Shown: one piece after another, positions 35,058 through 44,847 of the stretch
Layout of the letters: every line of letters starts with the position of its first letter
Numbering within the stretch: position 1 is the stretch's first letter
Assembly: GCA_027563935.2 (NCBI GenBank)
Contig: CM050446.2
Coordinates: 121,226,499 to 121,290,498 of the forward strand
Reading direction: 5' to 3'
Source of the DNA: Costus lasius
Taxonomy: Eukaryota; Streptophyta; Magnoliopsida; Zingiberales; Costaceae
Length of the DNA stretch: 64,000 nucleotides
The notes under the pieces: model-generated
The model's database searches: none
Told to the model about the DNA's origin: nothing
The model's input: the letters and a program-made list of their open reading frames with translations, nothing else
Translations under genes and position numbers: made by a program

Positions 35058-38000
35058 TCATGCACCCTCCTCCTCATCCGTATCCAGTTCAAGACCTTCT
35101 GCAGCTAGAAGCTGACTTAGTAACCTTTTCTTGTCTTCCTCAGCTTTTTTCCGCATCAAATCTCTCTTCTTTAAAACAAGTGTATGTTTCTTCAGGGTAC
35201 TGGAGAAATAATCCATAGAAGCCTTCTTTTCCCTAGCCAAAATCTTTCTTTCTTCATCGGGATCGATCTGAAATATGGTCAAGTTTATCAAGCGATAGTG
35301 AGCCTAAGCAGAAAATATTTGACATTATCTCTCATCAAACAAATAAAAGTTGAAGTCATGAAGAAAGCACCTAAACCTAACAAAAAAAACATATGTTTTT
35401 TTCAATGCAAAGTAGCCGATGAAGCGGTGAATGTCTAGTCAAATTTAAGCAATTTCAGAAACACTGAAGTTAAAGTTACGAAAAAGAAGTCATACTATGT
35501 ATTTTTTTAGTGCTACAATTATCCTAGAGATCCAGAACAATCAATGTTCTGGCTTCGTAGATAGTTGAATACTATGCCTTTGAAGGTTTGTTCTAGTGTA
35601 TGTATATACAAAGAGAGAGAGTAAGATTGTTGGAAACTAAGGCACTGAAGAATAGCATCAGAAAGATGAGGAATCAAGTTTGAAAGTTTGTCCAGGGAAA
35701 AGTCTTGCTCGATAAAAAGTAGGAACTTACTAGTTGTGCTGCCAAATATTCACGGGGTAGATCAAATGATGTAAAAAAAAGAATTTCCAGTGAAATTTCT
35801 CTAAAACAATCAATATACAGGAATGCATATACAGTAATATAAATGGGTTAGAAAATAAAATCAATTGATCATAAATACTTTCCGCAACGTATATTCATGT
35901 AATGATATAAATAGTGTAACGTAAAACAAACCTTTGATCGAGAGAGACGACGTGCTCGGAGGTTCATCTCACGCTGCTGTTGTTCAGCCCAAGCAGCAAT
36001 TGCCATATCTCCACGCTGATCAAATGCTTTTCGCTTTTTCATTAACCATTCCATCCACGCTTGAGAAGCCTGATAGATGCAGACAAGAAGAAAATAGAAT
36101 TCGAAATTGAACATCTTTTTCATCAATGATAAAGTAGTTCGGCGGTTGTGCTGTGACATCTCAAGAATTAAGTTTGATTGTAGTAATCATTTTCTGGATG
36201 CAATTTTCCAAGTATAGAAATAGTTGAAAGTTCAAAATTGTTCCCAGTGAGAATTTCCTCTGTTCATAAGTAGGAAACAATGTCATTACATATCAATCAC
36301 GCATCTTTGTTGCTTAAGGCCATCGAGGACACTTCTTATAAACCCAGGTAAAGGAGAGCAGTCTATCCTCTACCAAACTTACTTAGATTCATAGGTTGAG
36401 CTGTTAACTCTCTATAAATTTATCACTATATAATAAGTACTTGCAGTCATCTCACATACAATATACATTGCTACCAGTGGTACAAAGCATACCTTCATAG
36501 GATTGACACGGTGCTCTCTGTCATATTCACTTCTCTTTTCTTCATCTATTAGAAGCTCATAAGCAGCTTGAATTTTTATGAATCGAGCTTCAGCTGTTTC
36601 TCCCTCCTCAAGTGTTCCTCTCCCATCGTAGACTTTAGAAGGCAAGAACAATAGAATAAGCTGACAACTATGAAATAACACAAATGACTATCAGTAACTT
36701 TTAATGCACCGTACCTAATTGGAAGGAGAACAAAAGTAATGATTAGGGCTCATATTGATGGGAAGTCAGATTGTGAGACCACAATAAAATAAGAGTGCTG
36801 GATGTTCAATATGAAATACAAAAATGAAAAGACAACATTTAAGTATATATCACCGTTGAAATTTCATTCGTTAAAGAAAAACAAAGCAACATATTGATTG
36901 AAAGGGAGATAGTAAGGACATGATAAACTTGGTTAAATTAAGATTGCACCCAAGTATAATATTGAGACTGAATTATACATATTTTCATCCATTAAATAAA
37001 ACATACCCAAGAAGATCATACAATTCATTAACTTGGAAAATGACAACTATTAAACAAGACCACTGTCCGTAAAAAAGGATAGGTATCTATCTTTTTCTTT
37101 ATGTGGCTATATTTTGTCATCCACTTAAGCACTATGGATTTATTTGAAACTCTATTTAAAGGTCAAGTAAGCAAATAGAACTATGAAAATTTGTGCACGA
37201 ATTTAAAATAGCCAGATAAAATTTGTGTACTATTCATGAAAATAACTTTTATTTATACGAATCATTCTTAACAATATAGGACTTTAGGATACAGGATTTG
37301 TGATAAAGCAATTGAAGTACCTAGATCCAAAATTAAGTCAACATATATAAGCGAATGGTTTAGTAGTCATCTTTTAGAACAATATAACATAATTCGTAAA
37401 TTAAGCATACTCAATTTACAGTGTCAAAGATCAAGTCCTTTTTTTGGCTTAATACGCAGCACTATATCAGCTAAAAGAATGAACAAACAAATGAGTCAGA
37501 AGAAGGTACTATTTTAAAGCTCAGAGAATATATTCTATAATTTGGAAAGTTTGCAAAAATGACCAGGAAGAAAAATAGCATAAGTTATTTTGACCATCCC
37601 ACACGGCAGCTACCACTGAACAAAAAGTAAACGCTCGCACGCTCCAACGACTCACCCTCCACCTTTCGCAAGGGGCCATAATTAACTCTCTCCTCTAGTT
37701 TAAATGCAATAGTTTTCGAGTGTATTCTCAAATGCAGAACCAAAATATAGGGAAATTAATATTTCATTTTGATAAAAGAACTTCTAAAAATAGTATTCCT
37801 CTGCAAAATGTGTTTACAGCTGGAGCCAAACTGCATTTATAGTCAAGGGTTTGGGTAAAATGGTAAAAGAAACATCAACAAAAGGTAAGCAATCTACTAG
37901 CAACATTAAAGAAGAACAACATTTCACAAACTACTGTTATGATTTTTACACTTATGAACAACAAAGGTAAAATGGATACCATCTGGGTGGTAGAATTTCG

Positions 38001-38515
38001 CCAGTCTTCTGTAAGCAGACTTTATCTTCTCCTCATCAGCATCCCTTTGCAGCTCTGCAAGTTCAACAATAATGAATATAAAAAAGAGTATCCTTCCATA
38101 AAAAAAGTCAAAAAGAGAAACTTAACGTTACAAATCTACTGATTCAAGGTGAAAACGCTCTTTCACAAGTAAGAATTATATCAAAAATTTGAATGGATAA
38201 CCTAAGTAGCTCCAGTTACAGAAACACCAAATTTTTTATAATTAAGAAAACAATACCTAGGGTTTCGTAGGGAGATTTCTCCGATTTCCAATTAGAGACC
38301 CTGGTAAGCGTCCGCCTCGAATTAGCCCGCGATGCCGACCCCATTCTCGGGTAGTCATCAAGGACGAACGGAGATGACGCATAGGAGGGCGACGGTATGC
38401 GAACATTAGTTTTTTTCCGGCCGGAGGGTGCGAACCCTAGACGGCCGTGGCCTCTACAGCCGTATATCAGGGAAATAACTGCGTAGGGTCGGCAGATAGC
38501 CCTCAGATTACTCAT
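35058..38515 (-). CDS. J-domain (DnaJ-like) protein, probably plastid-targeted
   Basis: Five exons on minus: 38515-38257, 38054-37980, 36632-36493, 36069-35932 and 35267-35058, joined in phase to give 273 residues. Residues 1-80 are rich in Ser, Arg and Ala with few acidic residues, like a chloroplast transit peptide. The J domain spans about 80-150: SPYETLG, KIKSAYRRLAKFYHPD (the HPD triad, split from VYDGRGT by an intron), then FIKIQAAYELLIDEEKRSEYD. The C-terminal half is a charged helical region (WMEWLMKKRKAFDQRGDMAI, RDLMRKKAEEDKKRLL) ending in acidic DTDEEEGA. J proteins stimulate Hsp70 ATPase. This architecture is a plant-specific single-J type without zinc finger. The client is unknown. 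Confidence 0.9.
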
Positions 38516-38558
38516 CCTGAGAGCAAGTAGAACGAACAGGATGAAGGCGAATAGCGAA

Positions 38559-38789
38559 TCACGAGCGGAAATTTAGGGTTTCGATCTGTGGGGAGGAAGA
38601 AACTGGCGGTCGGGAGATGAGTTGCTTCCGGAGCTTGGAAGAGGTTGGAAGATTCGTGACGGAACTGCGTCCCTGCAAGAGGGAGAGAATCATACGAGAA
38701 GTTAAAGTAGCACGCGGGGCTTGTTCACTTGCCATAATCGCTCTTTCCTGTTTGAGGTGCCAGATGTAACTAGCCATATTTTTCTCCAT
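38559..38789 (-). CDS. Small ORF upstream of the J-protein gene (possible uORF)
   Basis: A 76-residue frame on the same strand that stops 43 bases before the J-protein start, with a second Met in a better context (MASEQAPRATLTSRMILSLL). It is basic and Ser/Leu-rich, with no domain I recognise. It could be an upstream ORF in the J-protein leader, a short separate gene or chance. A CGAAACCCTAAA telo-box-like sequence close to its end is typical of leaders and promoters of plant housekeeping genes. Confidence 0.3.
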   Translation of the reverse strand: MEKNMASYIWHLKQERAIMASEQAPRATLTSRMILSLLQGRSSVTNLPTSSKLRKQLISRPPVSSSPQIETLNFRS

Positions 38790-39229
38790 GAACCTGGGTT
38801 AATTCGATATTTGCCCCTCATATATGCAGATAGCCCCGTAATTCAGAATTTATACTAAACACGCGACACAGTAGAATCGAGTCCCTAATATTTTTACACT
38901 CTAGGGACTAAATTATAATAAACCTACATTAGCTAATTGGCAATGTTATTTCCGTCTTAAAAATGCCGGTAAAGTTAAAATTCAAATAAACATGTAATTA
39001 ATGCATAAAATTAGATTAAGAAAAAAAGTAATAGAAATTAAATTTAAACAAAATACACATATGTCTAATGAATTTATGTTAGAGGTATACTTGTAGGCAT
39101 TTTTGAAATATATTTCCACTTAAATTAAATCCAAAAATGTCTTTTTTTAGAATATATTTCCACATACAAATTAGAAATACAAGGAACCCGCTTTACGAAG
39201 GAGCCAAACCGGAGATTCAAATTGATATC
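38790..39229. other. Intergenic, AT-rich
   Basis: No gene or clear repeat. It separates the J-protein promoter side from the transposon-like unit that starts near 39230. Confidence 0.4.
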
Positions 39230-39829
39230 GGCTGCGTTTGGCGCTGCTGGCCGCCCGCTTTTGCGGGTGCGGCCAGCTGATTCTAGTTAAAAATAGGTGT
39301 TTAAAGCGGCTGGCCGTTAGCGCACCAGCAAGTACCTGTTGGCCGAAAAAAGCAGTTAATGGGATGATTCTTGGGGAATCAGCTCGTGACGCTCCTCTTC
39401 CGAAGCGATTACCCGTGTCATTCTCTCTCCTCTGTTGAAAAAGCTTCGGACGCGTCGCTCCTCTTCCGAAACTCTTCCGAAAAGCTTCCGACGCGCACGC
39501 TCGTCTGTCTTCGCATCTCGCCGGAGCTACTCCCGCCGACCTCCGCCGCCTCGCTGACCTCCAGATCCAGCTCCACCAACCCTGCTCCACGCCTCTGCCA
39601 GCTCTCCGTTGCCTTCCAGCTCCAGGTAAGTTCCAGCCTCCGCCTCCTCTAGCCTTCGCCTCCTCCAGCCTCCGCCTCCTCCAGCCTTCGCGTTCCAAAT
39701 CTCTTTCAGCACCGCGTCCTCCAGGTAAGCTCCAAGTCTGAACTTTCGCTTTCGCATCTCCTCTAAGCTCCAGCCGACGCAGCTCAGCTCAAGCTCTTGC
39801 TCCAACCAGGGCAGCTCCAGTCAAGTCAC

Positions 39830-40040
39830 CTGCTCCCTGCTCCAGCCGAGTCCCTGCTCCTGCTCCAAACGCAGCCTGAAATCTCCAGCCGAGTCCCTGC
39901 TCCTGCTCCAAGTCCCCTGCTCCCTGCTCCTGCTCCTAATCCAGCCTGAAATCTCCCTGCTCCTGCTCCAAGTCCCCTGCTCCCTGCTCCTACTCCAGCC
40001 TGAAATCTCCCTGCTTCTGCTCCAAGTCCTCTTCTTCAAA
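39830..40040. repeat. C-rich minisatellite (~60-bp units)
   Basis: Units built of CTCCCTGCTCCTGCTCCAAG plus AGCCTGAAATCTC are repeated three to four times. All frames look open on the minus strand because the repeat is low in complexity; the Ser/Arg/Glu-rich frame there is not a gene. Confidence 0.8.
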
Positions 40041-41670
40041 AGGGTCCTCAGGTAATCTCCAACCTGAAAAAAAAATCAAATTAACTAGTTATTAACCATT
40101 GAAGATTATATGTAATTACGTTGTTGCATTATGTAATTTCAGAAGCATGGAAGATGAGTCTAGCAGGTTACTAGTTATTAACCATTCTTTGGGCATATGC
40201 TTGTTTTGGTTAATAAAAATTTCACAATTTGTTCATCACACTTTGAAAAGTAGTAGATTTACCAAATTCATATAGATGCAGTTTCAGTTTGTTCATCACA
40301 ATTTGTTCATCACATTCTTTGGGTATTACACCGAAATGATTTCTGATATTATGCTCTAGCATTTTCAGTTTCTATGGATGATACATCTGAATGACCTCAT
40401 ACATACCCCTCTAAAGAGTGTTGCACTTCACAAAAATTGAGTAACTCCACTTGCTAGTTTGAAATGGCGGTTTTTTCTGTGTACAACTCTTCATGGATAA
40501 CTTTGTTCATGTAGTTAAGATATCTAAGTGGCTTAGAACTTACAGGTATATCCCTGCTTGAATGACCATGGGTAATGGTAGTTCAGATATAATAGTTGTG
40601 TTTTGCATCGAAACCCAATTTGGCCGAATGCTTGGAAGGATATTCATCTGTAAGTTTCATGGATATTGCTTGTGATATGAATGAGATGTTGGGTCTCACG
40701 GACTGATTTGTGTTTGAAGCCTCTTGTTGTCATCCTCCTTCATATGCCTGAAATGAAGAGGAAGGCCCGAGAGTTTTCCAATGTGTCATCCCAGGGCAAC
40801 TAGATTGAAATATAACGATGGTATCGTGTGTGTAAGAAGTGATCAAAAATAGTTCCCATTAAGTATTTGGTGTTTTCTTCTACTTACCTTTGATATCAGT
40901 ACCAGAAATTTCAAACAAGCTTGATCACTTGAATTGTTCATGAACTTTATTATGCTTTAATGACCCATGCTCATCTGTGTTCAAGTTTCTTCCATTATCT
41001 TGTTGAATGACAATTTTTTCAAGCTTGTTTTCTTAGCTGTTGAATCAAACCTCGCAAAGCTCTTACTTAATCAAACGATACACCCCTAAATGCTTATGTT
41101 TCTAACATATTTCCTTTTGAATAATGAAGTTTTGATTTTTTTTTTCTTTTCCCTTTTTTTTGAGATCCTACCATTTTTACGTTATTTTGATACATACAAC
41201 CAATCAAAGACAAAATATCTGTTGTCATCAACTGAACTCGTATTCTTCCTTATCATCATGATCACAAAATCCTAGTTATTTTCATATTCTTGTTTTTAGG
41301 TTGTACAATTTGTAGATTATATTAATTGCATTGATTTTTCATTTTAAAGACTTGCTTAAGGTGTAATGCCCCACCTTTAATTAAAAAAAATTCTCCTATG
41401 CAGTTGTTGTGAGGTTCTGTGGTATATGGTTCTTAGAGTTTTAAGATCACCAAGTATATATTATGGTTTCATCTCACACATTTGAGGATTATCATCTGCA
41501 TGCAAATGCGTGAAATTAGTTTTACTAGTAATGAAGTTATAATCTCAGCATTATTGGGTATTTTTTGTTTCTTTTAGTTCTCCTTAAAATTTCAAATAAA
41601 TGGGAAAAATGTTGAATGACGTGAGGATATCGATGGGGTTACATTCTGACCTTTTCCTCACAAATATCAG

Positions 41671-42733
41671 CTAACAGATGAATTGAATAAGATGGACGAG
41701 AAGCTCAAGCTCACTGAAACACTTTTGGAAAACAGGGTATGTCATAGAACTCCTAATATTCCTTATCATTTTTCAGATTTAAATGTTTTTTGAGACATTG
41801 GTTGATGAGAAAGTGCTCGTGCAGAATCTTGATATTAAGAAGATGAATGATGAAAAAAAAGCAGCTTTGGCTGCCCAGTTTGCAGCTGAGGCAACTCTTA
41901 GAAGAGTCCATGCAGCTCAAAAAGATGATGACATGCCCCCAATTGAAGCAATTCTTGCACCTCTTGAGGCAGAGCTGAAGCTAGCAGGGCTGGAGGTTTG
42001 CCTTAAAATCTACCGCTTATCCTTTTATTTTTATTTTATAAAACATCTTTCCCAAAATTTGAGAAGCTTGATCAATAATTCACTGAATATCCAACTTCTT
42101 TTATACCATATATGTTATTTAAAAACAGACTTTCTGTATCTGCTCAGAGTATCTCTCTCTTATTTGCTTGTTTCTTTTTTAAGCAAGGACGATTTGAATC
42201 CTTTATCCATTTTCAAAATTGTCAGTCTCTGTGCATTGTTTGGATGACATCGTTACTGCTTGTTTTCTAATTTCCTCAATGAACCAAAGTTTGAAAGTTA
42301 CACTGTGCATTTTTTTTTTGTTTTTGCGGCGTTAGCTTGGATTTTGTCTCTTCCTAAGCATTTTGTATTCAGAAGTTATTTCCAATTTATCCATTCTGTT
42401 GTGCTCCTAGGAGATTAAGAGATAATGTTTATGCCGGTTCTAAGAGACTAAGAACTCCTAGTTTCTTTGAATATATCATCTTTGACTAACCCAATCAGCT
42501 TAAATAGTGGTTGGAAATTTTGAAACTTTTGAAGATATCTCTGCCTTGTTTTCTTCTTGCAGACTGCAAAGTTACAGGATGACAATAGGGCATTGGATCG
42601 TCTCACTAAATCTAAGGAAGCTGCTCTACTGGAAGCAGAACAAACTGTACAGATTGCTTTAGCAAAGGCTTCCCTTGTAGATGATCTACAAAATAAGAAT
42701 CAAGGGTTTATGAAGCAGATTGAGATATGTCAG
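41671..42733 (+). pseudogene. MAP70 microtubule-associated protein fragment (three exons)
   Basis: Three exons, 41671-41736, 41825-41995 and 42563-42733, have intact AG/GT borders and join in frame to about 136 residues of coiled coil: LTDELNKMDEKLKLTETLLE, then the NDEKKAALAAQFAAEATLRR core with DDDMPPIEAILAPLEAELKL, then KLQDDNRALDRLTKSKEAAL with ASLVDDLQNKN. This is the highly conserved central part of plant MAP70 proteins, which bind cortical microtubules. Full proteins are about 600 residues. Neither the N-terminal nor the C-terminal part is present within several kb, so this is a captured or orphan fragment. The exons themselves show no stops, implying recent origin. Confidence 0.78.
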
Positions 42734-43128
42734 GTATCAAATGTGTAGTGTAGTATGTGATTTGGTTGTTTAATTGTTGTATTTAATATGGTATTAGACT
42801 TAAACACTATTTTGTACGTGAAAAATACTATTTGTGTTGTATGAGACAATTGTTGTTTAAAATTTTAATTATGTTAAAAATTTCTGCTTAATTTAATGCA
42901 AAATAGTGTTTAATTTTTGCTGACCAGCAATTGAGTTTCCCAAACAGCTTCTGCTTCTCTCAGCCAGCTACTTTTCAACCAGCAATGGTAGTTTCCCAAA
43001 CAGCTTCTGCTTCTCTCAACCAGCTACCTTTCAACTAGCACTTCTCCAACCAGCAGCCAGCAGAAGCAGAATCAGCCCCAATCTGGCCCATTGTAATCTC
43101 AACCGTCCATCTTCTCTCTCTCCTAGTG

Positions 43129-43412
43129 GAATCGGTGCAGTGCTTTGGACGGAAGAAGACGGCGGTGGCGCACTGCAAGCGCAGACACAGGCCGATCAGG
43201 GCGAACGACGGCGTGCCCATTGAGTTGGTAAAGCCCTAGAATTACATCTTAAGGCCTTTGAGCGCATCCTCCTCCTCGGGCTGCAGCGCTTCTTGGGCGT
43301 CGACCTCCGCATCACCGTGTTTGTGCGGGTGGGTGGGGGAGGGGGAGGCTGCAAGAGCTCCTAGACCTACGGCCTTTGTTGCCTTTGTTGCCTTCCATCG
43401 GTAATATGTTGA
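43129..43412 (+). pseudogene. Ribosomal protein S16 relic, segment 1
   Basis: Encodes [17 protein letters not shown], then [11 protein letters not shown] with a stop, then LHLKAFERILLLGLQRFLGV and DLRITV, and finally VAFHR*YV at the right end. These follow the order of cytosolic 40S RPS16, with a small deletion, stops and frame changes. Nothing interrupts it where plant RPS16 genes might have introns, so a processed copy is possible. The relic stops exactly where the Mutator-like TIR begins (43413) and resumes at 59455. Confidence 0.75.
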
Positions 43413-43712
43413 GGAAAAAATTTTCTGAGCAAGGGGGCTGCTCAAGATTCCTAAGCACACCCCCCTACAATTCGAGAAACGAATCTTAAAACGCATCAGA
43501 TCGTGTGAATTTCAATGCTTTCCCGCTCCCATTAACGTCCCGTTACCTAGCGCTACAGCTAACCAGGGTTACTTTTTCGAATGCATTAACCCTCGCCTAC
43601 ACGCTCTCTCTCTCCTCTCCTCGCGAAAGAACCTACAAAAAATTTCCCGCCGATGCCGACCTCTCGTCCGACGTCCTGAACCCTAGCTGTTTCTTCTTTC
43701 ATCTACGATGAG
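43413..43712 (+). repeat. Left terminal inverted repeat of the MULE
   Basis: Matches the reverse complement of 58985-59454 through the stretches GAGCAAGGGGGCTGCTCAAG, AACCAGGGTTACTTTT and TTTCCCGCCGATGCCGA, and on to an ATGAGGGCA motif near the inner end. The right copy is longer owing to a (GA)n expansion and a reiterated CTAGGGTTC...GGCG unit. Confidence 0.85.
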
Positions 43713-43959
43713 GGCATTCTTCTCTGTTGCGTCATAGCAGGTAACAGGTTGATGACTTATGTGCAGCTCTTCGTTAGTTGATTATAGAAAGTTAACCACG
43801 TCTCCTTCCCATTTTGTAGTTGAAGACAGAGGGTGCAGTCTATTAAGAATATCTTCTAAGTTAATATCGAAGAAATTACATAGTGGTATGACCAAACTCA
43901 TATACTATAATATTTTTATCGTGGATAAAGCTTAAGCTATCATGGATAGCCAAAGTCAT

Positions 43960-44770
43960 AGTCTTTCCTTACTGTGGACTCTGTTTCTGATGAAATTAGG
44001 GTTTAACCTTGGTATTCACATCGTGGACAGGGTGTCCATCATCGTGGATACAAGCACTTTAACCCTGTTTCTGATGAAATTAGGGTTCAGCCTTAGTATT
44101 CACATCGTGGACAGGGTGTCCATCATCGTAGATATAGACATATTAAACCTGTTTCTGATGAAATTAGGGTTCAGCCTTGGTTTCCACATCGTGGACAGGG
44201 TGTCCATCATCGTGGATACCAGCATTTAATCATAATTCTGATGAAATTAGGATTCAGCCTCGGTTTCCACATCGTGGACAGGGTGTCCATCATCGTGGAT
44301 ACAAGCATTTTAACAATGTTTCTGATGAAATTAGGGTTCAGCCTTGGTTTCTACATCGTGGACAAGGTGTCCATCTTTGTGGATACAGGTACTTTAACCC
44401 TGTTTTTGATGAAATTAGGGTTCATCCTTGGTATCCACATCGTGGAGAAGGTTTCCATCATCGTAGATGCAAGCACTTTAACCCTATTTCTGATGAAATT
44501 AGGGTTCATCATTGGTATCCACATCGTGGACAAAGTGTCCATCATCGTGGATATAGACACTTTAATCCTGTTTATGATAAAATTAGGGTTCAACCTTGGT
44601 ATCCACATCATAGACAAGGTGTCCATCATCGTGGATACAGGCACTTTAACCCTGTTTTTGCTGAAATTAGGGTTCATCCTTGGTATTCACATCGTGGACA
44701 GGGTGTCCATCATCATGGATACAGACACTTTAACACTATTTATGATAAAATTAGGGCTGAATATAGATAA
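43960..44770 (+). repeat. Left subterminal array of 84-bp repeats (~10 copies)
   Basis: The word GATGAAATTAGGGTT recurs at 43989, 44073, 44157, 44240, 44324, 44408, 44492, 44576, 44660 and 44744 (some copies with one change), a strict 84-bp period. Each unit carries an imperfect or perfect dyad TGGACAGGGTGTCCA within a CATCGTGGACA...CATCATCGTGGATA context. Because 84 is a multiple of three, long frames of 28-residue repeats appear in several frames; I treat these as secondary. The array lies between the TIR and the transposase start. Confidence 0.95.
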
Positions 44771-44847
44771 TCCATATTTGAGCGTGGCTTTAAATTTCCT
44801 TATATTTGCCAATCTGTTATTGAAAATAGACAAGTACTTTTGACATC

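Larger units (their letters stand above)
39230..43095 (+). mobile_element. Transposon-like unit carrying MAP70 exons
   Basis: The left end starts GGCTGCGTTTGGCGCTGCTGG and continues into GC- and C-rich leader-like sequence. The right end consists of repeated CCAGCAGCCAGCAGAAGCAG-type words ending near GCCCCAATCTGGCCCATTG. Both ends share GCTGCTGGC words in opposite orientation, and the right end closely resembles the right end of the Harbinger remnant at 22425-22441. Inside are three correctly bordered MAP70 exons and nothing transposase-like. The borders are tentative and no target duplication was confirmed. Confidence 0.42.

Noticed and set aside
39171..39805. 175- and 92-residue minus frames
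   Set aside because: GC-rich leader-like and repeat sequence open in several frames; no recognisable domain.
39821..40039. Ser/Arg/Glu-rich minus frame
   Set aside because: Translation of a C-rich minisatellite.
44177..44843. Two overlapping ~200-residue plus frames
   Set aside because: They are frames of the 84-bp tandem array (a multiple of three), not independent genes; recorded as a repeat with a low-key finding.
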